Notes: generated from the letters alone by a model not told the origin. Shown: positions 45,186 through 54,538, counted from the first letter of the stretch. The stretch is DNA of 64,000 nucleotides from Achromobacter deleyi (GCF_016127315.1 NZ_CP065997.1:3100001-3164000), one strand, 5' to 3'. Numbers and translations are program-made.

Positions 45186-46013
45186 TCAGGCCGCCAGGAA
45201 TTCCCCGATCCTGGCCACCGCCTGGCGCATCGGCGCCAGGAATTCCCCCGTCAATCGTTCCAGCGGCACCCGCGCCGCCTTGACGCTGACGTTGACGGCG
45301 CCGCAGGCCTTGCCGCTGGCCGAGCGCACCGGCACCGAGATGGCGCGCACATTCAATTCCAGTTCCTGGTCGACCACCGCGTAGTCCTGCTCGCGGATGC
45401 GCGCCAGCTCGGCCCGCAGCCGCGCTTCGGTGGTCAGCGTGAATTCGGTGTAGGGCTGCAGGTCGACGGCGGCGAAGTAGCGCGCCAGCGCCGGCTCGGA
45501 CAACTGCGCCAGCAGCACCCGGCCGATCGAGGTGCAATAGGCCGGCAGGCGGCTGCCCAGCCCCATCGAGGTGGCCAGCAGCCGGTTCACTTCCGAGCGT
45601 GCCAGGTACAGCATCTCGTGCCCTTCCATGATGGCCAGCGCACAGGTCTCGTTGACGCTGGCGCTCAATTCCTCCAGCACCGGCTGCGCCAGCGAGACGA
45701 ATGGCGTGGACGAGAAGTAGGCGTAGCCCAGCCCCAGGATGCGTGGCGTCAGGATGTATTGGCGGCCATGCTGTTCGGCGATGCCCAGCAGGATCAGCGT
45801 ATGCAGGCAGCGCTGCACCACCGCGCGCGGCAGGCCGGCGCGGCGCGCCAGCTCGGCCGCGGTCTGCGGATGGCGGCGCGTGCCGAAGGCGCGGATCACG
45901 TGCAGGCCGCGCGCCAGCGTCAGCATGTAGTCCGGATCGCCGCGCAACTGATCGGGATGGTCTTCGGGGGCGAGGGGCGCGGCGTAGCCGGGCGGGGGAA
46001 GGTTGGGCAGCAT
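45186..46013 (-). CDS. IclR family regulator (PcaR-like position)
   Basis: A 275-residue IclR protein: LARGLHVIRAFGTRRHPQTAAELARRAGLPRAVVQRCLHTLILLG is the HTH, followed by an effector domain ending VPLERLTGEFLAPMRQAVARIG. PcaR-type IclR proteins control beta-ketoadipate genes, and this one lies last in an operon with a 3-oxoacid CoA-transferase, so it may be a PcaR relative. Its ATG overlaps the CoA-transferase stop by one base (TGATG). Confidence 0.85.
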   Translation of the reverse strand: MLPNLPPPGYAAPLAPEDHPDQLRGDPDYMLTLARGLHVIRAFGTRRHPQTAAELARRAGLPRAVVQRCLHTLILLGIAEQHGRQYILTPRILGLGYAYFSSTPFVSLAQPVLEELSASVNETCALAIMEGHEMLYLARSEVNRLLATSMGLGSRLPAYCTSIGRVLLAQLSEPALARYFAAVDLQPYTEFTLTTEARLRAELARIREQDYAVVDQELELNVRAISVPVRSASGKACGAVNVSVKAARVPLERLTGEFLAPMRQAVARIGEFLAA

Positions 46014-46654
46014 CAGCCTGCGCGCAGCGGGGCGCCGGTGCGCGCCTGCAGCGCGGTCAGTGTCATGCCGTCGATCATATCCCGGACCCGCAGGCCGTCG
46101 GGCGTGACGTCGATCACGGCCAGGTCGGTGTAGATGCGGTCCACCACGCCGGCGCCGGTCAGCGGGTAGGTGCAGCGCTCGACGATCTTGGGCGTGCCGT
46201 CCTTGCTGTTGTGTTCCATCAGAATGTAGACGCTGCGCGCCCCCACCGCCAGGTCCATGGCGCCGCCCACGGCGGGCGCCTCGCCCGGCTTGTTGAGCGA
46301 CCAGTTGGCTAGGTCGCCGTTGGCCGCGACCTGCATGCCGCCCATGACGCAGATGTCCAGGTGGCCGCCGCGCATCATGGCGAAGGAGTCGGCGTGGTGG
46401 AAATAGGCGCCGCCGTCCAGCAGCGTGACCGGCTGCTTGCCGGCGTTGATCAGGTCCAGGTCGATCTGGTCTTCGGCGGGCGGCGGGCCCATGCCGAGGA
46501 TGCCGTTTTCGCTGTGCAGCACGATCTCGCGGCCGGCCGGCAGTTGCGCGGCCACCAGCACCGGCATGCCGATGCCCAGGTTGACGTAGCTGCCGTCGGG
46601 AATGTCCTGCGCCAGGCGCCGGGCCATGGCTTCGCGGGAGAGGGGAGTGGGCAT
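46013..46654 (-). CDS. pcaJ: 3-oxoacid CoA-transferase subunit B
   Basis: A 213-residue beta subunit. GSYVNLGIGMPVLVA and the catalytic-glutamate motif VLHSENGILGMGP are typical of family I CoA-transferases, which pass CoA from succinyl-CoA to a 3-oxoacid such as 3-oxoadipate or acetoacetate. The symbol is provisional; scoB/atoA-type activity is also possible. Follows subunit A after 10 bases. Confidence 0.88.
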   Translation of the reverse strand: MPTPLSREAMARRLAQDIPDGSYVNLGIGMPVLVAAQLPAGREIVLHSENGILGMGPPPAEDQIDLDLINAGKQPVTLLDGGAYFHHADSFAMMRGGHLDICVMGGMQVAANGDLANWSLNKPGEAPAVGGAMDLAVGARSVYILMEHNSKDGTPKIVERCTYPLTGAGVVDRIYTDLAVIDVTPDGLRVRDMIDGMTLTALQARTGAPLRAG

Positions 46655-46664
46655 GGGGATTCCT

Positions 46665-47345
46665 TCAGCTGGAGAACGCGGAGTGGGCCACGCGGGTGAC
46701 GCGCTGGACGAAGATGCCCGGCGTCACCACGGCCTCGGGCGACAGCTCGCCCAGCGCCACGGCGGCGCGCACCTGGACGATGGTGGTCTTGGCCGCCATG
46801 CACATGATGGGGCCGAAGTTGCGGGCGCTCTTGCGGTAGGTGAGGTTGCCCCAGCGGTCCGCGAGGTCGGCCTTGACCAGCGCGAAGTCGCCGCGCAATG
46901 GGGTTTCGAACACATGGCCGCGGCCGTCGATGATGCGGGTTTCCTTGCCGGCGGCCAGTTCGGTGCCGTAGGCGGTGGGGGTGAAGAAGCCGCCCAGGCC
47001 GGCGCCGGCGGCGCGCAGCCGTTCGGCGATGGTGCCCTGCGGCACGCATTCCAGCTCGATGGCGCCGCGCCGGTACAGGTCGTCGAAGACCCACGAATGG
47101 GACGCCTTGGGGAACGAGCAGATCACCTTGCGCACGCGGCCGGCCTTGATCAGCGCGGCCAGGCCGGTCTCGTGGTTGCCGGCGTTGTTGCTGACCACGG
47201 TGAGTTCGCGCGCGCCCTGCTCGATCAGGGCGTGCAGCAGTTCGGTGGGCATGCCCGCGCCGCCGAAGCCGCTGACCAGCACGGTGGCGCCGTCGTGGAT
47301 GTCGGCCACGGCGGCCGCGGGGGTGTCGAGGAACTTGTCGATCAT
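46665..47345 (-). CDS. pcaI: 3-oxoacid CoA-transferase subunit A
   Basis: A 226-residue alpha subunit with the glycine-rich GFGGAGMPTELLHAL and the NNAGNHETGLAALI segment. Partner of the subunit B gene. I start at ATG 47345 (MIDKFLDTP); the frame is open upstream but with no family-like residues. The substrate assignment to 3-oxoadipate rests on the adjacent IclR regulator and is tentative. Confidence 0.88.
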   Translation of the reverse strand: MIDKFLDTPAAAVADIHDGATVLVSGFGGAGMPTELLHALIEQGARELTVVSNNAGNHETGLAALIKAGRVRKVICSFPKASHSWVFDDLYRRGAIELECVPQGTIAERLRAAGAGLGGFFTPTAYGTELAAGKETRIIDGRGHVFETPLRGDFALVKADLADRWGNLTYRKSARNFGPIMCMAAKTTIVQVRAAVALGELSPEAVVTPGIFVQRVTRVAHSAFSS

Positions 47346-47397
47346 CGTCTTGGTTTCCTGAAGGGGCGCGCCGCCTGGCCGGCGCGCCCGGTGTGGC

Positions 47398-48414
47398 TCA
47401 ATCCAGCGTGATGCGGGCCGCTTTGACGATCTCGGCATAGCGCGCCGAATCCTGCCGCATCAGCTCGGCGAACTGGGCGGTGGGACCGCTGGCCGGCAGG
47501 AAGCCGGCATCCAGGAATTTCTGGCGCACGTCCGGCTCCCGCACGATCTCGCTGATCTCGCGCGCCATGCGTTCGATGATCGGCTTGGGCGTGTTGGCCG
47601 GCGCCATCAGGCCGGCCCACGAGCCGGTGACGAAGCCCGGCATGCCGGCTTCCTCCATGGTGGGTATCGACGGCTCGGTCGGCCAGCGCTGCCGGCCGGT
47701 GAAGCCCAGCGCCTTCAGGCGGTTCTGCTTGACGTACTGCATCGGCACCAGGATCGGGTCGAACACCATCGACACCCGCCCGCCCAGCAGGTCGGTCAGG
47801 ATCGGCGCGCTGCCCTTGTAGGCCACGTGCGTCATGGTGATCTTGTTGCGCAGCGCGAAATCGGCGCCGGTCAGGTGGGCGCTGGAGCCGTTGCCGCTGG
47901 AGGCGTAGGTGAGCTTGTCCGGATGCTTGCGGGCGTATTCCACCAGTTCGGCCACGCTGTTGACGGGCAGGTCCTGCGACACGAACAGGAACAGCGGCAG
48001 GTCGGCCATCTGCGCCACCGGCGTCAGGTCCTCGAGCTTGTAGGCCAGCTTGTAGAGGTGGAAGTTGATGATGTAGGCGGGCAGGACCGACAGGAAGGTG
48101 TAGCCGTCCGGATCGGCCTTGGCGGCCACCGATGCGCCCACGCTGCTGTTGGCGCCCGGGCGGTTCTCGACAATGATGGTCTGCTTCAGGCGCGGGCCGA
48201 GCTTTTCCATCACGATGCGCGTGACGATGTCGGTGGAGCCGCCCGGCGTGTAGGGCACGATGATCTTGATCGGCTTGCTGGGCCAGTCGTCCGCGTGGGC
48301 GGGGCCGGCCGCCAGGCCGACGGCGGCCACGGCGGTGTAGAGCAGGGTCTTGAGGACGTTGCGGCGATGCCTTGCCGCGGGGTTGCTGGGCTGCGGTTTC
48401 CTTGCGAGTGCCAT
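47398..48414 (-). CDS. Bug/TctC family binding protein
   Basis: A 338-residue periplasmic protein. After a basic start and hydrophobic core, the Bug motif PIKIIVPYTPGGSTDIVTRIV and ENRPGANSSVGAS. It heads the CoA-transferase operon (52 bases before subunit A). Ligand unknown; a carboxylated 3-oxoacid or precursor is plausible. The ATG at 48414 has GGAGACAAA upstream; the frame is open 48 codons further without signal-like sequence. Confidence 0.88.
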   Translation of the reverse strand: MALARKPQPSNPAARHRRNVLKTLLYTAVAAVGLAAGPAHADDWPSKPIKIIVPYTPGGSTDIVTRIVMEKLGPRLKQTIIVENRPGANSSVGASVAAKADPDGYTFLSVLPAYIINFHLYKLAYKLEDLTPVAQMADLPLFLFVSQDLPVNSVAELVEYARKHPDKLTYASSGNGSSAHLTGADFALRNKITMTHVAYKGSAPILTDLLGGRVSMVFDPILVPMQYVKQNRLKALGFTGRQRWPTEPSIPTMEEAGMPGFVTGSWAGLMAPANTPKPIIERMAREISEIVREPDVRQKFLDAGFLPASGPTAQFAELMRQDSARYAEIVKAARITLD

Positions 48415-48768
48415 GGATTTGTCTCCTCCATGAGTCGGCCGAATGCCGGCGCGCGCCCCGGGTTTTTGTAGTGGCGCGGCCGGTTTTCCTGAGGGATGGT
48501 GATCGCGTTGCCTGTCGGTCAGGACGCGAAAAAAGTATGGCACGCAGGGTTCGGCCAACCGCCGCGCGGACCCGTCAATAAAGTTCGATCACCGGACTTC
48601 GTGTGCATTTCGCCAACCGCTTGCTACTCGGGTTTCCACTAGGCCTTTGCGCGTTGTTCACGCCGTGGACATCGCGTAATCTGGCGGCCGGCCCGCAAAG
48701 CATGGGCTCGGTTTCAGCCGCAGCGGGCCTACAGGCCGGCGCGGGCATCTAATTCAGGAGAAGCAATA
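48415..48768. other. 354-bp divergent intergenic region
   Basis: Contains the presumed promoters of the Bug gene (minus) and the amino-acid binding-protein gene (plus). A weak -35/-10 pair TTGTTC (48654-48659) and TAATCT (48677-48682) with a 17-bp spacer lies upstream of the latter. No clear inverted repeat, RNA gene or ORF was seen. Confidence 0.4.
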
Positions 48769-49791
48769 ATGAAGCGGTTGATTTCGTTTGCTGCCGGCGC
48801 GCTTGCCCTGGCGTGTGCATCCCAGGCTGCCGTGGCCGGTCCCACGCTGGATGCGGTCAAGAAGAAGGGTTACGTGCAGTGCGGCCTGACCGACGGCGTG
48901 TCGGGCTTCTCGGCCACCAACAGCAAGGGCGAATGGGAAGGCATGGACGTGGACATCTGCCGCGCCGTCGCCGCCGCCGTGTTCGGCGACCCGACCAAAT
49001 TCAAGGGCACCGCGCTGTCGACCCAGCAACGCTTCACCGCGCTGCAATCGGGCGAAGTCGACGTGCTGCTGCGCACCGTCACCCTGACGCAGACCCGCGA
49101 CACCTCGCTGGGCCTGTCGGCCGTGGCCGCCAGCTTCTACGACGGCCAGGGCATCCTGGTGAACAAGAAGCTGGGCGTGAAAAGCGCCAAGGAACTGAAC
49201 GGCGCCACCGTCTGCGTGCAGCCGGGCACCACCACCGAACTGAACCTGGCTGACTGGTTCCGCGCCAACAACATCGAGTTCAAGCCGGTCGTGATCGACA
49301 AGGTCACCGAAGTCGTGCGCGCGTTCGAGTCGGGCCGTTGCGACGCCTTCACCGACGACGCCTCGCAGCTGGCCGCCGTGCGCGCCACGCAGGTCGCCAA
49401 GCCGGACGACTACGAGATCCTGCCGGAACGCTTCTCCAAGGAGCCGCTCGGCCCCATGGTGCGCCAGGGCGACGAGAACTGGCTGGGCATCGTCCGCTGG
49501 ACGCTGTTCGCGCTGCTGGAAGCCGAGGAATACGGCATCACGCAGAAGAACGTGGACGAGATGCTCAAGAGCAACAACCCCAACGTCTTGCGCATCCTGG
49601 GCGTGACGCCGGGCGCCGGCAAGAACATGGGCCTGGACGAGAAGTGGGCCTACAACGCCATCAAGGCCGTGGGCAACTACAGCGAAGTGTTCGAGCGCAA
49701 CGTCGGCAAGGACAGCAAGCTGGGCCTGCAACGCGGCACCAACGCGCTGTGGAGCAAGGGCGGCGCGATGTACCCGTGGCCGATCCGCTGA
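48769..49791 (+). CDS. Amino acid ABC transporter substrate-binding protein (AapJ/BztA-like)
   Basis: A 340-residue periplasmic protein: signal peptide to AVAG, then GPTLDAVKKKGYVQCGLTDGVSGFSATNSKGEWEGMDVDICRAVAAAVF. This length and the cysteine pair (CGL, DICRA) are typical of general L-amino-acid binding proteins such as AapJ. No permease or ATPase gene is adjacent, so it is an orphan here; the permease genes must lie elsewhere. It is followed by a terminator. Confidence 0.88.
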   Translation: MKRLISFAAGALALACASQAAVAGPTLDAVKKKGYVQCGLTDGVSGFSATNSKGEWEGMDVDICRAVAAAVFGDPTKFKGTALSTQQRFTALQSGEVDVLLRTVTLTQTRDTSLGLSAVAASFYDGQGILVNKKLGVKSAKELNGATVCVQPGTTTELNLADWFRANNIEFKPVVIDKVTEVVRAFESGRCDAFTDDASQLAAVRATQVAKPDDYEILPERFSKEPLGPMVRQGDENWLGIVRWTLFALLEAEEYGITQKNVDEMLKSNNPNVLRILGVTPGAGKNMGLDEKWAYNAIKAVGNYSEVFERNVGKDSKLGLQRGTNALWSKGGAMYPWPIR

Positions 49792-49811
49792 GCGCGGTGA
49801 GGTGACCCCTG

Positions 49812-49834
49812 ACGGCCCGCCTCGCGCGGGCCGT
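49812..49834 (+). terminator. Terminator after the amino-acid binding-protein gene
   Basis: Arms ACGGCCCGC and GCGGGCCGT (9 bp, perfect), loop CTCGC, followed by TTCGTTT. It begins 21 bases after the stop codon. T-tract is imperfect. Confidence 0.7.
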
Positions 49835-49941
49835 TTCGTTTGCGGGCGGGGCGTGTCCGCCGCACCCATTAGGATCGGCACGCGATATGGGCGAACCGTT
49901 ATGCGGTACGCTATGCGCTTTCCACCCGACGCTCCCGCGCC

Positions 49942-50802
49942 ATGACGCAGACCCGACCCGAGGATTCCCCCCTGTTCATCGCCGCGCTGGCGCGCGGCGT
50001 GTCCGTGCTGCGGGCCTTCAGCGAGGGACGGCCGGCGATGACGCTGCCGGAACTGGCCGAGGCCACCGGCCTGAGCAAGAGTTCGGTGCAGCGCTTCACG
50101 CATACGCTGTGGACGCTGGGCTATCTGCGCAAGGATCCGGCCAGCAAGAAATTCTCGCTGGGTCCGTGGTCGCTGGAACTGGGCATGAAGTACGTGCAGA
50201 CCAGTGCGCTGGTACTGGGCGGCAACCCGTTCCTGCATGCGCTCAACCGCAACTGCCAGGAAACCTGCAGCCTGGCCGAGCCCGACGGGCTGGACATGGT
50301 CTACGTGGCGCGCTTCGCCACCCACAAGGAAATGTTCGTCAACATGCCGGTCGGCATGCGGCTGCCGCTGTACTGCACGGCGGCGGGGCGCGCGGTGCTG
50401 GCGCGGCTCGATCCGCAGGTGGCCCGCGGACTGCTGGAACGCTGCGAGCGCAAGGCCTACACCGCCGCCACCATCACCGACCTGGACGCGTTGCTGGCCG
50501 AACTGGAATTCGCGCGCCGCCATGGCTATGCGTGTTCCAACGGCGAGTTCTATCCGGGCGACATCACCGTCAGCGCGGCGGTGCTGGATGCGGGCGGCAC
50601 GCCGCAGGGCGCCGTCAACGTCTCGGTGCCGTCGAGCCGCTGGTCGTTCGAGCAGGCGCAGGCCGTGTTCGGGCCGCAGGTGGTGGAGACGGCGCACGCC
50701 ATCAGCGCCTCGCGCACCTTGGGGCGCTCGCATCCGTTCTACGAACTCGAACCGCCGGGGGGCGCCTTGCGCGCCGCGCCGCTGGACGACGACGAGGCCT
50801 GA
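49942..50802 (+). CDS. IclR family transcriptional regulator
   Basis: A 286-residue IclR protein: HTH PAMTLPELAEATGLSKSSVQRFTHTLWTLGYLRK and an effector domain with LPLYCTAAGRAVLARLD and VNVSVPSSRWSFEQAQ. It precedes the ureohydrolase-ABC transporter operon in the same direction, and is probably its regulator. Starts 107 bases after the hairpin at 49812. Confidence 0.9.
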   Translation: MTQTRPEDSPLFIAALARGVSVLRAFSEGRPAMTLPELAEATGLSKSSVQRFTHTLWTLGYLRKDPASKKFSLGPWSLELGMKYVQTSALVLGGNPFLHALNRNCQETCSLAEPDGLDMVYVARFATHKEMFVNMPVGMRLPLYCTAAGRAVLARLDPQVARGLLERCERKAYTAATITDLDALLAELEFARRHGYACSNGEFYPGDITVSAAVLDAGGTPQGAVNVSVPSSRWSFEQAQAVFGPQVVETAHAISASRTLGRSHPFYELEPPGGALRAAPLDDDEA

Positions 50803-50934
50803 TCGAGGTGGCGTCCCGCCGCGGGCGCGAACCGAGGGGCTGATTGTGGAAGCGCTGATTCAGGGCGTTGGCGATGCGCCAGCCGGGTGCGCCGCCGCGC
50901 CAATTCCTTACTATTTTTGTCAGATATTAATTTT

Positions 50935-50960
50935 CCAATCAGGGGGAACTCCCTAATTGG
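50935..50960. promoter_or_regulatory. Inverted repeat upstream of the ureohydrolase operon
   Basis: Arms CCAATCAGGG (50935-50944) and CCCTAATTGG (50951-50960), 10 bp with one mismatch, 6-bp spacer. It lies 119 bp before the GTG start and 130 bp after the IclR gene. A consensus -35 TTGACA follows at 50991. Likely an operator; the binding protein is presumed to be the IclR regulator. Confidence 0.5.
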
Positions 50961-51078
50961 CGAGGCGTTGGCGCGCGCGTTAATCTATTTTTGACACGAT
51001 CGTATCGTATAGCGATTTGATCGAATCTAAAATTTCGGTCCGCCACTCGTTTGCGGGCCGTCGCCAAGGAGCCGCGCT

Positions 51079-52032
51079 GTGCCGTCGTCCGCCGAAGTCC
51101 GCTTTCATCCCGTGTCGGGATTCATGGGCCTGCCGCCGGCCCGCGCCGCCGGGACCGGCGCCGCGCGCGCCTGCGTCGTGGGCATCCCGTTCGACTGCGG
51201 CACGCATCCGTTCCGGGTCGGTTCGCGCCAGGGGCCGGACGCGATCCGCGAACAGTCGCGGCTGTTGCGGCCGGTGGATATCTTCCGCCGCCATGGCATC
51301 GACAACCCGCCCGAGTTCCTGCGCGTCATCGACGTCGGCAACGTGGCCTGCCATCCCGGCGATCCCGACGCCTCGTACCCGCTGATCGAGGCCGGCATCG
51401 GCGCCATCCTCGACGCCGGCGCGATCCCGATCTCGATGGGCGGCGACGGCGCCGTGACGCTGCCGCAGCTGCGCGCCGTGGCGCAACGCCATCCGGATTT
51501 CGTGGTGCTGCATTTCGATTCGCACACCGACACCTATCCGATCCCCGGCTACAACACCGCCACCACCTTCACCCGCGCCGCCGAAGAGGGCCTGCTGGAC
51601 GTGCGCCGCAGCTTCCACGTGGGCACCCGAGGCAGTTCGTTCATGCCGGGCGTGCTCGAGTTCGGCCGTGAAGTCGGCTACACCATCATGCCCTTCGACG
51701 AGTTCGACGCGGACCAGCGCGGCGCGCTCGACGCCATCAAGCAGCAGATCGGCGAGCGGCCGGTGTACCTGTGCTTCGACATGGACATCTTCGACCCGTC
51801 CTGCGCGCCCGGCGTCTGCACGCCGGAGTGGGGCGGCCTGTCGCCCAAGGAAGGGCTGGCCCTGCTGCGCCAGCTGGCCGGGCTCAATTTCGTGGCGTTC
51901 GACGTGAACACCGTCTCGCCGCCGCAGGACGTGCAGGGCGCCACGGCGTTCCTGGCCGCCACCGTCATGCAGGAATTCTGCGCGTTGGCGGCGGTGGCGG
52001 TACGGCAGTACCCGCAAGGACGCCCGGACTGA
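51079..52032 (+). CDS. Ureohydrolase (agmatinase-like) family protein with altered active site
   Basis: A 317-residue protein of the arginase/agmatinase fold. Compared with E. coli SpeB: GGDH becomes GGDG (Gly124 at a metal-binding histidine), FDHGTMF becomes YNTATTF (Thr160 at the active-site histidine) and DVVEVAP becomes DVNTVSP (Thr278 at the glutamate). D147-S-H149-T-D151 and D234-M-D236 of the metal centre are kept. The GTG start at 51079 has AAGGAG upstream. Encoded with an amino-acid-type importer, so it may act on a guanidino compound or have another function. Confidence 0.8.
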   Translation: MPSSAEVRFHPVSGFMGLPPARAAGTGAARACVVGIPFDCGTHPFRVGSRQGPDAIREQSRLLRPVDIFRRHGIDNPPEFLRVIDVGNVACHPGDPDASYPLIEAGIGAILDAGAIPISMGGDGAVTLPQLRAVAQRHPDFVVLHFDSHTDTYPIPGYNTATTFTRAAEEGLLDVRRSFHVGTRGSSFMPGVLEFGREVGYTIMPFDEFDADQRGALDAIKQQIGERPVYLCFDMDIFDPSCAPGVCTPEWGGLSPKEGLALLRQLAGLNFVAFDVNTVSPPQDVQGATAFLAATVMQEFCALAAVAVRQYPQGRPD

Positions 52033-52073
52033 ACCGGCGCATTGCGGCATCCATTTCATACAAGGGGAATTGC

Positions 52074-52865
52074 ATGAAACTCAAATCCATCCTGCTCGGC
52101 CTGGCTTCGGCCGCGCTGCTGGCCCAGGCCGGCGCCAGCGTGGCGCGCACGCTCGACGAGGTGCGCGCCGACAAGACCTTGAACGTGGTCACCACCGCGT
52201 CCGCGCCGCCGCACGGTTTCAAGAACCCGCAGTCGAACCGGCTCGAAGGCATCATGGTGGACGTGGCGGCGGCGATCGCCAAGCACCTGGGCGTGAACGA
52301 CAAGCTGGCCGACGTGCCGTTCTCCGGCCTGATCCCGACGTTGACCTCGGGCCGCGCCGACGTCATGTCGGCGCCGCTGTTCATCACCGAGGAACGGGCC
52401 CGCGCCATCGACTTCTCGGCGCCCGTGTACGAATGGGGCGAAGGCATCGTGGTCAGCGACAAGGCCTCGCGCCGCTACGCCAGGTTCGAGGACATGCAGG
52501 GCCAGCGGGTCGGCGTGCTGGTGGACTCGGTGCAGTTCAACATGATCAAGGACATGCCCGGCACCAAGGTCTCGACCTACCAGGACTATTCCACGCTGCT
52601 GGCCGACGTGCGCGCCGGCCGCGTCGACCTGGGCATCGTCGATCCGCCCAGCATCATCTACCAGATCAAGACCAAGAACATCCCGGGCGTGAAGCTGGAC
52701 ACCGGCTACCAGCCGCAGCGCAAATGGCAGGTGGGCCTGGCGGTGCAGAAGGGCAACACGGCGCTGCTGGAGGCCGTCAACGCCGCGCTGGCCGAGATGA
52801 AGCGCAACGGCGAGCTGGCCGCGATCGGGCAGAAGTGGGGCGTGTCCGACCTGCTCAGCAAGTAA
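52074..52865 (+). CDS. Amino-acid-type ABC transporter substrate-binding protein
   Basis: A 263-residue family-3 binding protein: signal peptide to AGASVA, then TLDEVRADKTLNVVTTASAPPHGFKNP and the MSAPLFITEERARAIDFSAPVYEWGEG region. Upstream of permease and ATPase genes, so the three form one importer. A ribosome binding site (AAGGGGAA) precedes ATG 52074. Ligand unknown; the ureohydrolase upstream suggests a guanidino or amino compound. Confidence 0.88.
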   Translation: MKLKSILLGLASAALLAQAGASVARTLDEVRADKTLNVVTTASAPPHGFKNPQSNRLEGIMVDVAAAIAKHLGVNDKLADVPFSGLIPTLTSGRADVMSAPLFITEERARAIDFSAPVYEWGEGIVVSDKASRRYARFEDMQGQRVGVLVDSVQFNMIKDMPGTKVSTYQDYSTLLADVRAGRVDLGIVDPPSIIYQIKTKNIPGVKLDTGYQPQRKWQVGLAVQKGNTALLEAVNAALAEMKRNGELAAIGQKWGVSDLLSK

Positions 52866-52909
52866 GGCCGCCGCCTCGCGGTCACGGAGCACGAGTTAAG
52901 GAGCAAGAA

Positions 52910-53602
52910 TTGGATTTCGCTACGTTGCGCATGTACCTGAGTCCCCTGGCCGAGGGCACGCTCTGGACCCTGGCGCTGTTCTTCTGTTCGGCTTTCCTGG
53001 CGGTGGCGCTGGGCCTGGTGGTGTGCCTGTGCCGCCTGTCGCGGCGGCCGGCGCTGAGCCGCGCCGCCCGCATCTACATCGACATCATCCGCGGCACGCC
53101 GCTGCTGTTGCAGCTGTTCTACATCTACTACGGCCTGCCGGAGCTGGGCGTGGTGATCAACGGCTTCGTGGCCGGCGTGCTGGGACTGACGCTGAACTTC
53201 GGCGCCTACCTGGCCGAGCTGTTCCGCAGCGGCATCCAGTCGGTGGACGCGGGGCAATACGAGGCGGCGCGCGCGCTGGGCCTGCGGCGCACGCAGCGGT
53301 TGCAGCGCATCGTGCTGCCGCAGGCGTTGCGGACCATCTTCCCCGCGCTCGGCAACTACGCGCTGGTGCTGGTCAAGGAGACCTCGCTGGTGGCGGTGAT
53401 CAGCGTCTACGAACTGATGCGCGCCGGCGAGATGCTGGCGGGCGCCACGTTCCAGGCGCTGACGGTCTACACCATGGTGGGCGTCATCTATTTCGCGCTG
53501 TGCAGCGTGCTGGCCTATCTGTTCCGGCGCTCGGAAAAGCGCCTGACCGTGCCGGGCTACTGGAGCGGCGCCGGCGACAACCATGACATTTCGAAGGCCT
53601 GA
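52910..53602 (+). CDS. Amino-acid-type ABC transporter permease
   Basis: A 230-residue HisM/GlnP-type permease with coupling segment [37 protein letters not shown] and the [17 protein letters not shown] motif. The start is TTG at 52910 with TAAGGAG seven bases upstream; the next in-frame ATG (about 52931) would cut into the N-terminal helix region. TTG starts are uncommon, hence noted. Confidence 0.88.
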   Translation: MDFATLRMYLSPLAEGTLWTLALFFCSAFLAVALGLVVCLCRLSRRPALSRAARIYIDIIRGTPLLLQLFYIYYGLPELGVVINGFVAGVLGLTLNFGAYLAELFRSGIQSVDAGQYEAARALGLRRTQRLQRIVLPQALRTIFPALGNYALVLVKETSLVAVISVYELMRAGEMLAGATFQALTVYTMVGVIYFALCSVLAYLFRRSEKRLTVPGYWSGAGDNHDISKA

Positions 53603-53606
53603 CGCG

Positions 53607-54359
53607 ATGGACGGATTGAACTACGCGGCGCCGATCATCACGATGCGGGGCGTCTCCAAGTGGTATGGCGACTTCAAGGTGCTGGACGGGCTGGACCTGG
53701 AAGTGCGCCCCGGTGAAAAGCTGATCCTGTGCGGCCCGTCCGGCTCGGGCAAGTCCACCACCATCCGCCTGCTGAACCGGCTGGAGGAACACCAGCAGGG
53801 CACCATCGTGGTCGACGGCATCGAGCTGAACGATGACGTCGGCAACATCGAGCGCATCCGCGCCGAAGTGGGCATGGTGTTCCAGCACTTCAACCTGTTC
53901 CCGCACCTGACGGTGCTGGAAAACTGCACGCTGGCGCCGATGCTGGTCAAGGGCGTGGCGCCGGCGGAAGCCGAAAGCCGCGCCATGCAGTACCTGGAAC
54001 GCGTCAAGATCCCGCAGCACGCCGCCAAGTATCCGGGCCAGTTGTCCGGCGGCCAGAAGCAGCGCGTGGCGATCGCCCGCGCGCTGTGCATGCAGCCGAA
54101 GATCATGCTGTTCGACGAGCCGACCTCGGCGCTCGATCCGGAGATGGTCAAGGAAGTGCTGGACACCATGGTGGCGCTGGCGCGCGACGGCATGACCATG
54201 GTCTGCGTGACCCACGAGATGGGCTTCGCGCGGGAGGTCGGCGACCGGGTGGTGTTCATGGACCAGGGCGCGATCGTCGAGACCGACACGCCCGACAACT
54301 TCTTCCGGGCGCCGCGCTCGGAACGCGCGCAGGCCTTTCTCGGGCAGATCCTGGCGTAG
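53607..54359 (+). CDS. Amino-acid-type ABC transporter ATP-binding protein
   Basis: A 250-residue GlnQ-type ATPase: [33 protein letters not shown] and [15 protein letters not shown], with [13 protein letters not shown] as H-loop. Start at 53607 (MDGLNYAA) with AAGG upstream; an in-frame ATG at 53583 overlaps the permease stop. Last gene of the importer. Followed by a 179-bp gap before the ThDP enzyme. Confidence 0.92.
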   Translation: MDGLNYAAPIITMRGVSKWYGDFKVLDGLDLEVRPGEKLILCGPSGSGKSTTIRLLNRLEEHQQGTIVVDGIELNDDVGNIERIRAEVGMVFQHFNLFPHLTVLENCTLAPMLVKGVAPAEAESRAMQYLERVKIPQHAAKYPGQLSGGQKQRVAIARALCMQPKIMLFDEPTSALDPEMVKEVLDTMVALARDGMTMVCVTHEMGFAREVGDRVVFMDQGAIVETDTPDNFFRAPRSERAQAFLGQILA

Positions 54360-54433
54360 GCGCGGCCCGGCCTGTTGGGGGGCGGGGCCGGAATTCCGGT
54401 TGCCGGAACCTGTCGAATGGTTCCATGCCGGCC

Positions 54434-54462
54434 AGCGCAAATGGCTCTACCGGGTTTGCGCT
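54434..54462. promoter_or_regulatory. Inverted repeat upstream of the ThDP enzyme
   Basis: Perfect 8-bp arms AGCGCAAA / TTTGCGCT with a 13-bp spacer; a -10-like TATCAT lies at 54471-54476. Position suits an operator but the regulator is unknown. Confidence 0.4.
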
Positions 54463-54538
54463 ACGCTACCTATCATGCCAAATCGGGCCGGCGCGCCGCC
54501 GCCGGCCCAAGCCTACGTAAAACAACCAGGGAAACACG

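Noticed and set aside
50991..51013. Consensus TTGACA followed by TATAGC at 51008
   Set aside because: The spacer would be 11 bp, too short for a sigma-70 promoter; only the -35 was kept as a note.
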